A DNA stretch of 64,000 nt, taken from NCBI GenBank assembly GCA_004352715.1, contig SCFE01000099.1, positions 1,543,762 through 1,607,761 on the forward strand, read 5' to 3'. Position numbers and translations under genes: made by a program. This document shows positions 22,823-35,937 of the stretch, piece after piece (positions within the stretch are counted from its first letter, which is position 1; each line of letters begins with the position of its first letter). The stretch comes from Hofstenia miamia (Eukaryota; Xenacoelomorpha; Acoela). The notes below the pieces were generated by a model. The model was not told the DNA's origin. It did not search any database and saw only the letters and a program-made list of their open reading frames with translations.

Positions 22823-25800
22823 CATTGTGAATTATGTTAAAAATGCAAGGGTACAAACGAAATCCTCCCATGCCTTCTACCGATTGGTTGAAAGAAATGA
22901 TGTCATCACATCAGTAACAATGAAGAAATAGTAAAAACTCCACTCTCAGTTCATTACGAGATTCTCAGCTACCCTCTAGTAATGTAAAGAAGAATGGATC
23001 ACAGGTGTGATAGATCGTTATCATATACTGTGTATCATATCGATCAGACAGGTGATTCATCGTTCTGAATAGGTAAATTTAATGAAAATGGAGTAACTTT
23101 GAACAGTTGAAAATTCTTTTAGAAATTTATATCTTTTATCAAAAAACTGAAGCCAATATAAGGCAACAACTCCATAATTTCGAATTTCTTGTAAAACAAT
23201 GTTAATAGTGTATCAGAAGAATATAAAGTATACAAGACGGTGTAGTTATTGGGAATTGAACAGATCACACTTGTAGAACGGATCTGATGTAGAATCCCGT
23301 GTATGTAGCGAACGGTACAAAGCAATTGTTGCACTCATCTCCAGGAGCGATAAGCAACACCATAAGAGAAGCAACCAAACAGGTACTAAACAACACAACA
23401 CTTACCTGCTCGAAGTTACCCCATCTTACGTTATCGTTGAAATGCCTTGGCTTGCAAAATTTAAATATTTTAAGCTCCCTCATCAATAATGATTTTTCAA
23501 TTCAAATTTTGCTGATAATTTTCAACATTTATTATTCGTCATATTAAAGTTCCTTCAATTTCTTGCTAATTTAAAGCTAGTTCTTAGGGTACCAATACAA
23601 TTAAAAAAACATATAGTTTGGTTTTAATGTGCAAAATCAGTCTCAAAGTAATGTTTTTCAAAACTGTTCACAACTTCTTAAGATATTATCGAGAACTTTG
23701 AAGCAAAGTTCAAATTTGTTTGTCGTACGCAGTGGTTCTAGAACTACACAGGGAATATCTTAAATGTTAGAAAAATTGCAATCTTGCATTTTTGAAGAAT
23801 TTGAAAGTTTGTATAGTATTTTTCATATATCAATTATTTTAGAAACCCAAGCCTAATATCTAGAGAATAATATAAATTCTTGAGTTTAATATTTGATTAA
23901 GCAGCGCTTTATTAAAAAGGAAACGTATATTAATCAACTCAAAATCTGGTTGACTACTTTTTTATAGTGAATAAAACAGCAAAAAAGAATAGTTTAAAAA
24001 TGAACATTACATAGTGTTTCGTAATCTATGTTACGTTAATTTTGCGTATAAATTGCATATCGAAAAATTTCATGCACTATTGATGAACAAATTTTTTTTG
24101 TTTAACATTTCAACCTCGCAATAATTCACTAATGATTGTACAAAATTTTTTGGGTTTGCACTTTTGATTATCGAAAACTTTCACGAAAAATTCTGTAGTT
24201 TGTGTTTGGAAGATCAAGAAAATCACAGATTGCTATCATAAATTCAGAATTTAGACAAACTGTAAAATAGTTTAATGGAAAAAACTGTTCATTTTTTAGT
24301 AAATACCTTTGTCAGATCTCGGGAATATATACTTTTTTAAAAAAATCATTAACAAGTTTCCATTAAGATAAATACACCCGGTTACCAAATGTCACACTTT
24401 TCTGAGAATGGCTGATGTAAAATATAGAATTGGATAGAACTCTAAAAATTTTATTAAAAGTCATCAAAAAGTATTCATTCCTCAAATAGCACAATTCATT
24501 TGAAAAAAGTTATAACATTTATCTTTGTGGAATTACAAAATATACAAAAAATTCCAACCAAGGCATTCGCAAATTAAGTGTGCTCGTTCACCGACTACTT
24601 GCACTAGAATGTTATGCACATGATCTTCGGATATATATATTATAGCATATTAATTATATACATGTATATATAAATTCACGCGTACAAATATATACTTCTG
24701 GAAATGTATCAATTCCCACATTTATTAATATTTCAATTTCATCTACAAAAATTTCACGTGTTTGTCATAGGAATCACTAAATCTTCGTTAATTAATATTA
24801 ATATTTAAAAACTTACTCATTGAATAATCTTTGCAGAGACAATCTTCACAACCGGAAAATAAAACCGTTTGAAATATAAAATATTATTTTAGACAGATAG
24901 GAAGATTCAATCGAAGCTACGTTTGAAATTTATTGGAGAGCCACAAAATGAGGAAATGCAGAGACATTCACACAACAAGCTAAGCGCTTTAGAATGCAAC
25001 CAATCAGATTTCCAGAGGTTTAAGAATAATACGTAGTTTCAGTTATTAATTTGGAAGGCTACTCATAACGACGAAACATAGTTTGAGGATTGTTGATGTT
25101 ATGCCAACGTAAATTTAGCATAATTCTTAGAAAAATATTTAATCACTCAATCTTATCAAACAATGTTTCAAATGGTAGAATATAGCACTTGTACATGTCA
25201 GCTAAATTGAGACGGGAAAAAATTTTTTCCATTGGTGTTTACAGCCATTTATTTAAGGATGTTTAATACCTAAACCAAATTTGTTATTAATTAGTCACTA
25301 CATATTCAATTAACCAGTGTATATTTTCTTAATTCAAAATTTATTAATTAGTTAATTTCTTGACAATTAATTGCATAGTTTTCAAGACCTTGAAAATACG
25401 AAATAGTGAAATAGTGTGAAAATTGAATGAAACAATTATTTTCTATAAAATGAAATTTTATATGATTTTATTGAAATATTCCTAAACTCTTAATCGTTTG
25501 ATAAATGTAAAAAAATTCATATATGTAGATTATTCATAGTACATCGACCTACTTTTGATATTCTAAATCTTTATAGTAATGGGCCCTAATACAAATAAAA
25601 TTTAAGTAAAGAACTGTGATTCAATGCAAGGTGCATTAATTAATTTTTTTCAAAATGTATTGACAGTGTAATTTCCTCCGCTATAAAATGTCTCTAAGAT
25701 AGTATTTAGAAATATCATAAAATATACGACAATATCAATCTAATATATTTTGTTTTCAAATATAAATATATTGAAAATTGTAAATTTGAAATGTATTGTT

Positions 25801-26167
25801 CAAATAATTAATCAATAAACTAATATATATTTTCTTTGCATATTTTTACTAATTTTAATCCCCAATTAAATACACGTGTATGTTATTCAGTTCCCTAAAG
25901 TAGAAACATAGTACTTTAATACGAAATTTAAACCTAAAAATAAGATAAAATTAAGTTTATTGGCAAATTTAAATTTTGCAATAATAGACTTGCTTTCCTA
26001 AGATCCAAATTTCACTAAAGTCACTATTTGTAAATTTTTGAGTACTTACAAATCAATTACATACACATAAGATAAATTTTTGTTGCTAATTTACTACTAA
26101 TTCCTAGGATAATTTGCAATGCGTACATATAACAATCATAAAAAAATTCATTCTAAGAACCATCAAG

Positions 26168-27124
26168 TTATTTGAACTTAATGCACATTAGTAGGGAATT
26201 CCTGAATTTCATATTGGTAATACCATAAATATAAAAATTTATCAAAGAATTAAAATTCCTCATTCCCTGCAAAATTGACCAGATCAAATAATAATAAGGT
26301 TTCGACCATAGAATTAATTTTTCTTCTGAAGTGTGCATTAAATGGTTCACTTCAAAAATAAAATATGGTAGATACAGCCCTACTAATGCAGCACAGCAAG
26401 ATACAAGCGTTACAGTTACACGCAAATCATCTTTGATCCAGTTTTTATTGAATTTTTTTCTGGCAATATATGCTCTGTGAAATAAGCGGATCACGATTCC
26501 AATATTCCCAGCAGTAATGAAGAGCAGAGGGAATGTGTAACCAAATAATAGCATCGTTATATGGGACTTAATCTTTGAACGGTAGCATCTAATTCCGGTG
26601 TAAAGCTGCCCTTTCCATATCACAGTACTTTGAAAGTAATCGTAGACATCGTATTGAATAAATGCATGGATTGATGAATGAATTAACACCAAAATGCAGA
26701 AAAAGTATCCCCAGAATTTCGTATCTATTTTCTTTGAAAAATAAATAGTGAATACACTGACAACTCTATCCATTGTGATGAGAACAATCATATAAGTAGA
26801 ATGAAAAAATGTAAATGCACTTAGGCAACTCCAGAGTGAACATGCAGGCTTGAGGTGATTAAGTAAGTACTCTTCAGGGAAGATGACAAATGGTAAATTA
26901 ACAATTACAAAACCAAAGCAATTAAGAAGATCTGCAAATGTTAGTTGAACTAAATAAATATTTGTTGATATTTTCTTGACAAACGGCTGCCATTTGCAAA
27001 TATATAAAACAATGATATTATTTGGAATCCCAATGAGACCAATTACAATTATTTGCGAAAGTATAAAATAGTCTTTATAATAACCTCCAGGTTTTCCATA
27101 CGTCACATTGTATGTTGAATTCAT
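26168..27124 (-). CDS. Class A (rhodopsin-like) GPCR, copy A, 318 aa, single exon
   Basis: A complete seven-transmembrane receptor expected in the plasma membrane. The extracellular N-terminus has two N-glycosylation sequons (N2, N6). Landmarks are 'GIPNN' in TM1, D65 in TM2 ('LTFADLL'), C95 at the top of TM3 paired with C180 in the second extracellular loop, D119-R120-V at the end of TM3, P199 in TM5, P253 in TM6 ('LYLPY' in place of CWxP), and 'NSLINFYIY' in TM7, where F297 replaces the Pro of NPxxY. Such NFxxY endings are common in invertebrate peptide-type receptors, so a neuropeptide ligand is possible but unproven. The C-tail is only about 18 residues. A TAA directly before the ATG fixes the start. 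No intron is needed. Confidence 0.9.
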   Translation of the reverse strand: MNSTYNVTYGKPGGYYKDYFILSQIIVIGLIGIPNNIIVLYICKWQPFVKKISTNIYLVQLTFADLLNCFGFVIVNLPFVIFPEEYLLNHLKPACSLWSCLSAFTFFHSTYMIVLITMDRVVSVFTIYFSKKIDTKFWGYFFCILVLIHSSIHAFIQYDVYDYFQSTVIWKGQLYTGIRCYRSKIKSHITMLLFGYTFPLLFITAGNIGIVIRLFHRAYIARKKFNKNWIKDDLRVTVTLVSCCAALVGLYLPYFIFEVNHLMHTSEEKLILWSKPYYYLIWSILQGMRNFNSLINFYIYGITNMKFRNSLLMCIKFK

Positions 27125-28005
27125 TTAGATTCTAAATATTCAATTAAAGATTAAAAATACGAATTACAATTGCATTAACTTAAGATACATATTAGGATTC
27201 ATTGCAATTTGAATTGTGAATATATATTTAAAATTAGTTACATCTAGATTTACAGAATTGCAAATACATTTTGTTAAATTTTATAAACTTTACATTTCAA
27301 AAAAAATTTTTCACAGCTTTTCATCAATTTTACTACTAATTTTCATTGTTCTTGACAAACGAAAAGTAAGCTATTTTAATTGTAAAATTTAATTGGCAGA
27401 GAAATTTACAACTTCCTACATAATTATATGCAAATGTTCCTAGCATAAAAATATGAAAGAGTAAATTGTATTGAATTTCCATTAACTTTGTGATTACGAA
27501 TTTTTTTCAATCTTTGGGTGCTGTTATTTCTTAGGTTAAGGAATTTTAATTGAACATAAATAAAACATTTTTTCACAAAATAGAATTTATTGAAAAATTC
27601 ATTTTTATTTAATTTGACAATAAACTTCGTTTGACGGACACAAAGTACCTAAATATATTTGAAAATGAAGCAACTTTTTGAAATTTAGCTTTTTAACACC
27701 TGAAAGGCTTTCTAAGTTTAGTAAATATATTTTGTTCTCTCCTTGTTGTTAAAAGGAATAATAAACATAACCCTGATTCGTTCATAAAGCATAAGTATAT
27801 ATACTGCTATGTTCTAAAGTTGCTTGAAATCAGTTTTATAAATACATGGTAAATGCATAAAAAACATGTGAAATATATTTGTCGTGCAATAGTAATTTTA
27901 GCACGTCATTGGCAGAAATCACATACATCTGATCGCTTCAACAACAATTACCAAGAATCGGACAGAAAGTTCCTGATGTGAATATAAATGAGCAAAATTG
28001 AGAAG
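27125..28005. other. Upstream flank of GPCR copy A, no gene seen
   Basis: AT-rich, presumably holds the receptor promoter. No clear element recognised. It matches copy B upstream sequence (40416-40786) almost perfectly. Confidence 0.4.
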
Positions 28006-28845
28006 CTATATTCATAATATTTGAACATTAGCTGAAGTGAAGCAAACTAAACAAATTAACAGCACCCCTTACATTAGTAAATTATGTATACACAGATCTG
28101 TCCATGGGGCAGAATTTTGATTACCACCCCATAAAAATTTCAGGGGACCTCCGCCCATCCCCGTTCAAAAATCATGTGCATGAAAATATGTTTTAAAAGA
28201 TTTGGATAAATAGCATAGCTTTACAAATAAAATAATTACAACAAATATTTTATTTAAGATCGCTGTCTTCGGATGAATTGTAAAATTCACAGCACTTTAA
28301 GCATCAATGTGCCTCAAAATCATTTCTACCTAACTTGCAATTTATTCTGTTGAACAACCAATCTGATTATTCATTTGGAAACCAGATTTTTAAAAAATAT
28401 ATCTTAGCAAGTTGTTTATCTTTTAATGATGCAGATAGATGCAGAGGAGGTATTTCTGAGATGAAGATGTTTTTCTAATATAATAAAAATAATTATGCTC
28501 TGATTTTTTTAGTGAGTATCATTGTCCACGATCACAAATAAAACTAGATATAACATCGTCTTCTTTGCGTTTGGAACGCTATAAAGACGCCCTTTATTTA
28601 CAATTCCATACTAGCTTCACAAATGTCCCTGAAGGACATGGGGCTAATTTTCACCTCCATACAACCCACAAGGCTGATGGAAATCCCTATGGGGCCCCAC
28701 GGATCACTACCATATTAGACAAGAACAGTTTCCACTGTGCAGGATATATAAAAATGCTTCAAATGCTTTAAATTGCGTGCGATATTTTTTACTTAGAAAA
28801 AATTTACATATTCAATACTATTGAATAGCAAAGAGTTTTATATTT
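28006..28845. repeat. 840-bp unit, first of two, before the n at 28846
   Basis: Repeated as 28847-29686 with exactly the same length and only a few substitutions. Copy B has the unit once (42015-42856). The doubled unit in copy A is therefore almost certainly an unmerged contig overlap. The unit holds a 68-codon ORF (28565-28771) of unknown nature. Confidence 0.9.
28565..28771 (+). other. 68-codon ORF of unknown function (also 29406-29612 and 42577-42783)
   Basis: Starts MRLERYKDALYLQF and ends IKMLQML. No domain recognised. The three occurrences differ at one residue (Tyr to Asp in 29406-29612). It lies in a patch richer in G and C than its surroundings, with GGGGCC-type words at both edges, so it may belong to an old mobile element rather than a gene. 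Confidence 0.2.
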
Positions 28846-28846
28846 N

Positions 28847-29686
28847 CTATATTCATAATATTTGAACATTAGCTGAAGTGAAGCAAACTAAACAAATTAA
28901 CAGCACCCCTTACATTAGTAAATTATGTATACACTGATCTGTCCATGGGGCAGAATTTTGATTACCACCCCATAAAAATTTCAGGGGACCTCCGCCCATC
29001 CCCGTTCAAAAATCATGTGCATGAAAATATGTTTTAAAAGATTTGGATAAATAGCATAGTTTTACAAATAAAATAATTACAACAAATATTTTATTTAAGA
29101 TCGCTGTCTTCGGATGAATTGTAAAATTCACAGCACTTTAAGCATCAATGTGCCTCAAAATCATTTCTACCTAACTTGCAATTTATTCTGTTGAACAACC
29201 AATCTGATTATTCATTTGGAAACCAGATTTTTAAAAAATATATCTTAGCAAGTTGTTTATCTTTTAATGATGCAGATAGATGCAGAGGAGGTATTTCTGA
29301 GATGAAGATGTTTTTCTAATATAATAAAAATAATTATGCTCTGATTTTTTTAGTGAGTATCATTGTCCACGATCACAAATAAAACTAGATATAACATCGT
29401 CTTCTTTGCGTTTGGAACGCTATAAAGACGCCCTTGATTTACAATTCCATACTAGCTTCACAAATGTCCCTGAAGGACATGGGGCTAATTTTCACCTCCA
29501 TACAACCCACAAGGCTGATGGAAATCCCTATGGGGCCCCACGGATCACTACCATATTAGACAAGAACAGTTTCCACTGTGCAGGATATATAAAAATGCTT
29601 CAAATGCTTTAAATTGCGTGCGATATTTTTTACTTAGAAAAAATTTACATATTCAATACTATTGAATAGCAAAGAGTTTTATATTT
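28847..29686. repeat. 840-bp unit, second of two
   Basis: Same as 28006-28845. This is the copy that continues into the following sequence, as in copy B. Confidence 0.9.
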
Positions 29687-30629
29687 GGGTCAATTAATTC
29701 TAGTATAAGCAGACATTTCCTTTGATACTGAATCAGTTCTAAGCAAAGAGATTCATTAGTTACCTAAATATTGTGATTTTGAAAACCTTAGTTTAAGAGG
29801 AGGGCATTTCTTTGCATGAGATTCTTAAAATTTAAATATTGAAAATGAACTCAGAAGAATCGTAAGAAATGAAATTTTGCTCGTACTTACAAATGGCTTC
29901 ATGGATAATTTCTAGTTAAATCAAATATTTTTAGAATATATCCGGTTAAATTTTTTCATTATAGTAATTCGACCATAGAATCCCACATATTAATTATCAA
30001 TTTGGTATATCTTGTAATTAATGAGTTTTAAGAGTTTCCTTAACAAGCAAACCGCATTACAGAAATATTTTCATGAATACATTATCAGTGCAAAGATTAA
30101 TGTATACACAATATAATATCAGCGGTACAATTGCAAGAGCAGTAAATTATATCGAGCATTAGTGAAGTCCTGCTTGGAAAAGAAACATTACCTTGAAGCT
30201 CGCAATTTCTTTACTGTGTGCGATTATTACAACAAAACAGAATAAAACTGATTTGATTTACCTATGTAATGAGGTATCACAAAGTTGACAAAAATCTTAT
30301 AAAGCAAAATGCAAAACGCACATCTCAAAAAGCGCTGTTTCCTCTTCTGCAAATTCTTCAACTTAGTGCAAGTATTTATAGGATTTTTCCATCTACGTCA
30401 TGTTTCCACAGTTACTAATGACGAACAAACGTTCTGAATCCATTAAGTAAGGTGTTTATCAATTAAATTCCCTTCGTAAGTGCTGCGTTTACTCAATCTA
30501 AAGTGGAGTCGAAAACTTGTTCGCTGTAAATGTCACTTCACAAGTAGTCTTACTGTTCCTCTTCAAGATTTAAATTTGTGAAAAGAAAATTTAGTAAGAC
30601 AGAGTCTTAGAAAAAATTCTTTTTGAAAA

Positions 30630-31133
30630 TTAGAACTCAGAATTAAAGAATTGATAATTATTAAGTTTCATATTTTCGGTATTGAACAAAATTTTCCAAA
30701 TATTTTTAAAATTCACCAAATTTTGTCGCTTTATTCTCACTGCTCGTGTGACCTTTGCTCTTTGCAAAATGGATGCAGAGATTACACAAATGAAATTAAT
30801 TTTTAAGTCTTTAAGTGTGTCAAGCTTAACTGCTTCGACAAGCCTATTCATATTTAGGAGGAAATGCTTATCAGCACTTTGAATGATCTTGGTTATTTTA
30901 ATGTGTTTTGTAATTGTGTTTAAAGAAATGTGCTTTTTGGAATTTAGGCTGTGTCGAAAAAATGATTTCCATTTCCATTCAATTTCCATATTCTGCAATG
31001 GAGTTGAATGAAAACTTTCACCTCTATGTGCTAGCCTGAAAAATATAATATTTATGGTGTTTTGTTTTGTGTGTTCTGATATTTTTGTACAAAATTGAAA
31101 TAAACATATATGAAAGTAAGCTATATAATTCAC
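30630..31133 (-). other. 167-codon ORF of unknown function, copy A (copy B at 43801-44304)
   Basis: A lysine-rich frame starting MNYIAYFHICLFQF. No known domain is recognised and there are no convincing membrane segments beyond the hydrophobic start. Between copies A and B it differs at three residues (Thr/Arg, Val/Gly, Phe/Val). All the base changes I can identify alter the protein, which does not suggest purifying selection. It may be a chance ORF, an exon or a remnant. Confidence 0.25.
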
Positions 31134-31939
31134 TTATATAAAAAATTCACAGATGTTATTATATCTTCTTTTAAGATTTGGAAATATTGAATTTTCAAGT
31201 TCGCAATTGAAAAGGCTAGTTCAACGCCGTCAAAGCAATAAGGAATTTCATCTAGCTCACCATGGTCATGTTTGCTAATAGATGTGTTAAAGCTTTGATG
31301 GAATAATCACAAATCCCAGTTAATGGTTTATTGTGTTCATTGAATCAGGCTGGGGCAGAAATGTTTGTAAGAAATTCGTTTATTTCATTTGAAAAAATCA
31401 ATTGCAAATCCGCTATAAATATCCCTACAATTCCAACTTGCTTTGCTGATCGGAGTCTATTCTTAGGAAAACGCATTTTGGCTGCCGCAGTGGCATCAAA
31501 CCCCTAGATTTTTGCATTTGATGTAATTGAGTTTTCAGCTGTATTTTTATAGTTGTAAAACTTTTAATATATTTTAAAACTAATCGCTTCAAAATTATTT
31601 TTATGATTCCTGTAAATTTTAAAAAATCTAATAAATTATTTTGTTTGTAATTCACAAATTTAGTTTTCAAACAGTAATCACCGGGATGTTATATTTCAAT
31701 GCATACAATAAGTAAGCATTCTTCAATTATTCCTGCTTAACTAAAAGCTATTGAACGCAAACCGAAGTGTTCTGTTATTTACGCAAAATTTTCAGGATTC
31801 ATTTGTATATTTTGTGGAAAAGACTAATGAATTCAAAAAATTTCTTCCCATCATATAATTGTTAAATAATATATATTTTGCAAAAACGATTAAGGAATAT
31901 TCTGAAAAAATTCCTGCATATAGAGATGACTGATAACTT

Positions 31940-32895
31940 CAGGGCCCTCTTAACGCATAGGCTGATTAGGATTCAGCCTAGGGGCGCCCACTTAATGGGA
32001 CCTCATAGGGGCGCTGAACTCTGCAGCGATGGCTTGTGATCCACGAAGGTTTAAGTAATCGTTTGGAGTTGAATGTTTTAGCATATTAATAAAATATTTT
32101 GCAATTTCTATATACAAAATTTAATTTTAGGATATTCTCGTATTCGAGGGAGTGTAAGCCACTTCTGCCTGAATTTCTAGTTTTTAAAATTTTTTCTTCA
32201 TTCAACGATTTCTCTTTGTGAAGTTAAGAAAAATGCCAAACAAATATTTTTAAATAAGTATACTTATATGTATTTATGTTTATCACACTTTTTTTCTCAT
32301 ACATAAATTACGCTAGAGAATTTCAAATGCAGATTTTGGAAAATCTATTAATTATCAAAGAAACAAATTTCTATGTTTTATGTTTAAATGAATGAAATGA
32401 ATAATTTGATGGCTCTTTGAAATTGAACTGTTCCCAAGCATCCACAATCTTCTTCATCTATACCTTTCTTTGATGATTTCCAATTGTTCAGGGGAACGTT
32501 CTTTTTCAGCTCTCAAACGTATGAAGAATCTTCTGCGTATCAGAATGTCAGACGAGAGACTACATTCCCTGTCTTGATTGTGTAAAGAAAATGACCGCCT
32601 TCAGTCAGTGGATTTCAAAAACATCATTCATGATTTTGCTTCCAAAAAAGCGCCAAAAGCATCTCTGTTATAATCATGAATTAAATCCTCTGATAATTTT
32701 TATTTCTCACTTTTAAATCAAACNTGGAAAAGACTAATGAATTCAAAAAATTTCTTCCCATCATATAATTGTTAAATAATATATATTTTGCAAAAACGAT
32801 TAAGGAATATTCTGAAAAAATTCCTGCATATAGAGATGACTGATAACTTCAGGGCCCTCTTAACGNGGGCACTATATGTTAAGGAGACGGCTCAG
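31940..32895 (+). mobile_element. hAT deletion derivative, copy A (disturbed by assembly)
   Basis: Same element as 45123-46091 (see there). It starts with CAGGGCCCTCTTAAC preceded by GATAACTT. The interior is replaced in part by a misplaced 141-bp fragment between lone n bases at 32724 and 32866, so about 156 bp present in copy B are missing. The right end GGAGACGGCTCAG is followed by GGTAACTT. Confidence 0.75.
32725..32865. repeat. Misplaced 141-bp contig, exact copy of 31815-31955
   Basis: Bounded by an n on each side (32724 and 32866). Copy B has a different 156-bp sequence at this place (45907-46062), so the fragment appears to be a scaffolding error. Confidence 0.85.
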
Positions 32896-33859
32896 GGTAA
32901 CTTAAAATAACTGAAACCTCTATTTTATTGATAACCAAAGTCAAAACAAAAATATTTTAGTAAGACTGAATTTCCACTTTTTTAAAATGGGACTAATATT
33001 TCCCATAGCAACTGTTGTGCAGAATTATTAAGCAAGATTGCGAAAAATGTTTATTCAAAATACTTATTTGTTTTGGTTTTGTTAATGCGCATAATGTACG
33101 TGCAAATTTAGCAAAACTAAATTCTGAAAGATTATTCCCCAATCTACGAAATTATTTATCCATTTATTCAATTTCATGCAACAAAATTGAATGAAATGAG
33201 CTGCAATAATAAATTGCAATTAGACTAGCTGTTGGTTCTGATTTAGGCATTTAAGAAATAACTACAACAAAAGCCTGACTTAACGAAACACTAAAATTAT
33301 ACTTATCAGAAGATAACTTTATCAAGAGTAAACCCTAATACTTACTAAGCATGCTTCTAGTAATTCTAAAAATTAAACTAACTAGTAATCAACGATTATG
33401 TTGATTATATTTACTAAAAGAAATGGACATTGATTGAAAATTCAGCGCCCGTTTCAGGCAAATTTTGTCAAATATTTTCATTGCAACGCGGTGGCTTCCA
33501 AAAATGAATTCGGCTTCTGTTTAAATTTTTTAGCTAAATACGATCTGTGTATTAGTAAAACGTCATTTAAGAGAATAATAAATGTTTCACGTATATTTTC
33601 ATAACAGTAAAGTGTGATGCTAATAAAGTCAAACAAGTTAACACTTTAGTTTGACAAGCATTTTGCAGTTTGCTCCAAGAGGATTGCATTGTTTCTTGTA
33701 AATAGCCTTTTAAATTTAGATTTTTTCTATGTTCGTTTTCACTTTTGATAAAAACCGCGGTTGTTTTTATATTTCGGCATACTCCAGAGCAATATTATAA
33801 TTTATTTTCCAAACAGCGCTTTTTTACATTTGCTGAAAAAATTCTTTACCACTAAAAAC

Positions 33860-33969
33860 NNNNNNNNNNNNNNNNNNNNNNNNNNNNNNNNNNNNNNNNN
33901 NNNNNNNNNNNNNNNNNNNNNNNNNNNNNNNNNNNNNNNNNNNNNNNNNNNNNNNNNNNNNNNNNNNNN
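33860..33969. other. Assembly gap, 110 N
   Basis: Copy B has about 1.06 kb here (47055-48117), so either the gap length is underestimated or copy A carries a deletion. Confidence 0.95.
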
Positions 33970-33996
33970 TTAAGGAAAAACTTACAGCACCAAAGC

Positions 33997-34721
33997 CAGA
34001 GTTTGAAACGGGTCAAAATTTATGACACAAGACTCGACAAAATAAACAAAAAAGTGACCCATGACTCCACTTGGAATAGGATTTGAACCAACTTATTTTT
34101 TGCTTAAGAATATGAAAATGTCAAACATTTATTAAAAAATTTAACATGAATCCTTGTGTAACAATATATTGGTAATTGGATATTTTTTCATTTAGGTATG
34201 CTACTAATAATTTGTTCTAAAATTTTGAACGAAAATGGATGTGTTATTGCTATAGGCCTATCGGTTGAAACAATTTACTGATTACCATTCTTATGAATTG
34301 GTTTGACATCAGTTTTTCAACAGGTCAGAAAGGTAATTGATTTCTATGCAGTCGGTAGAAGCCATAAGCAATTCTTGTCTGTACAATTAACTCACTGTTA
34401 TTTAGATGTGAGGCAAGAATTACATCTGAATTATGGGGAAATCACAGTCTTGATAATGTATTATTAATTAATTTGTACATACAAATAATTATTTTACAGA
34501 TACGCTTAACTAACAAAAATCATTTATTTTCAAAAAAGCCATGCTTCAAAAGTGTCTTTGTTGAGTTGATTGCTCAACTCCGTCAATTTAGCCCACCAAT
34601 CGAAAAGTGAATCTCGTTTATATGGCAGAGGTGACAGGAATCACAAATATTTGCCTTGCTTTGTTCATCTTTTTGGGAAAGATGCTTTGTTCCTCTTTCC
34701 AAAATTCGAGGGGATTATCAT
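33997..34721 (-). mobile_element. Left end of hAT element 2, copy A (cut by gap)
   Basis: Starts CAGAGTTTGAAACGGGTCAA after ACCAAAGC, as at 48143 in copy B. The minus strand at 34720-34618 encodes the transposase C-terminus ('DNPLEFWKEEQSIFPK'), the typical start of the hAT dimerisation region. Because the same insertion is at the same site in A and B, the two copies share ancestry after this insertion. Confidence 0.8.
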
Positions 34722-35721
34722 NNNNNNNNNNNNNNNNNNNNNNNNNNNNNNNNNNNNNNNNNNNNNNNNNNNNNNNNNNNNNNNNNNNNNNNNNNNNNNN
34801 NNNNNNNNNNNNNNNNNNNNNNNNNNNNNNNNNNNNNNNNNNNNNNNNNNNNNNNNNNNNNNNNNNNNNNNNNNNNNNNNNNNNNNNNNNNNNNNNNNNN
34901 NNNNNNNNNNNNNNNNNNNNNNNNNNNNNNNNNNNNNNNNNNNNNNNNNNNNNNNNNNNNNNNNNNNNNNNNNNNNNNNNNNNNNNNNNNNNNNNNNNNN
35001 NNNNNNNNNNNNNNNNNNNNNNNNNNNNNNNNNNNNNNNNNNNNNNNNNNNNNNNNNNNNNNNNNNNNNNNNNNNNNNNNNNNNNNNNNNNNNNNNNNNN
35101 NNNNNNNNNNNNNNNNNNNNNNNNNNNNNNNNNNNNNNNNNNNNNNNNNNNNNNNNNNNNNNNNNNNNNNNNNNNNNNNNNNNNNNNNNNNNNNNNNNNN
35201 NNNNNNNNNNNNNNNNNNNNNNNNNNNNNNNNNNNNNNNNNNNNNNNNNNNNNNNNNNNNNNNNNNNNNNNNNNNNNNNNNNNNNNNNNNNNNNNNNNNN
35301 NNNNNNNNNNNNNNNNNNNNNNNNNNNNNNNNNNNNNNNNNNNNNNNNNNNNNNNNNNNNNNNNNNNNNNNNNNNNNNNNNNNNNNNNNNNNNNNNNNNN
35401 NNNNNNNNNNNNNNNNNNNNNNNNNNNNNNNNNNNNNNNNNNNNNNNNNNNNNNNNNNNNNNNNNNNNNNNNNNNNNNNNNNNNNNNNNNNNNNNNNNNN
35501 NNNNNNNNNNNNNNNNNNNNNNNNNNNNNNNNNNNNNNNNNNNNNNNNNNNNNNNNNNNNNNNNNNNNNNNNNNNNNNNNNNNNNNNNNNNNNNNNNNNN
35601 NNNNNNNNNNNNNNNNNNNNNNNNNNNNNNNNNNNNNNNNNNNNNNNNNNNNNNNNNNNNNNNNNNNNNNNNNNNNNNNNNNNNNNNNNNNNNNNNNNNN
35701 NNNNNNNNNNNNNNNNNNNNN
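34722..35721. other. Assembly gap, exactly 1000 N
   Basis: Separates copies A and B. Round size suggests a default length. Confidence 0.98.
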
Positions 35722-35937
35722 AGTGTCTGCTATATGAACAAGTGCAGAGCCAACAATTTCTGCTGGTAGTTGTGGGGGAAGATATACACCACAAAAATAG
35801 AAACATTTTGACTGGAAGTTTATTTGAACCCACTGAATCTCGAATTTTTCAGAATCAAGACAATGGAGTTTGTTGTATTGTATGTCATTTTTAATATAAA
35901 AGCATACTCCTTTACCAGCAGTTTTAATGGATGATCT
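35722..35937 (-). mobile_element. Non-LTR retrotransposon endonuclease fragment
   Basis: The minus strand encodes 'SIKTAGKGVCFYIKNDIQYN' and, further on, 'FYFCGVYLPPQLP'. These are the GGG-V-hydrophobic-Y-hydrophobic and Y-R/L-P-P blocks of the apurinic-type endonuclease of LINE ORF2. The fragment's 5' side ends exactly where homology to copy A starts (35938), so it looks like a 5'-truncated LINE inserted in copy B but not in copy A. Its remainder lies in the gap. Confidence 0.7.

Larger units (their letters stand above)
23348..34721. repeat. Long direct repeat, copy A
   Basis: From the words CGATAAGCAACACCATAAGA onward the sequence matches 35938-48840 (copy B) in the same orientation up to the 1000-N gap. 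The first 2 kb (to about 25230) is visibly more diverged, with several indels, than the rest. Over the 957-bp GPCR I count three substitutions. Copy A contains two internal artefacts (840-bp and 141-bp false repeats at lone n bases) and a 110-N gap where copy B has about 1.06 kb. It may be a second haplotype or a true tandem duplication. Confidence 0.9.

Noticed and set aside
28090-28710. MITE with ends TGATCTGTCC and TGATCCGTGG around the 68-codon ORF
   Set aside because: Only about eight bases agree and no target duplication was found, so the ends are not convincing.
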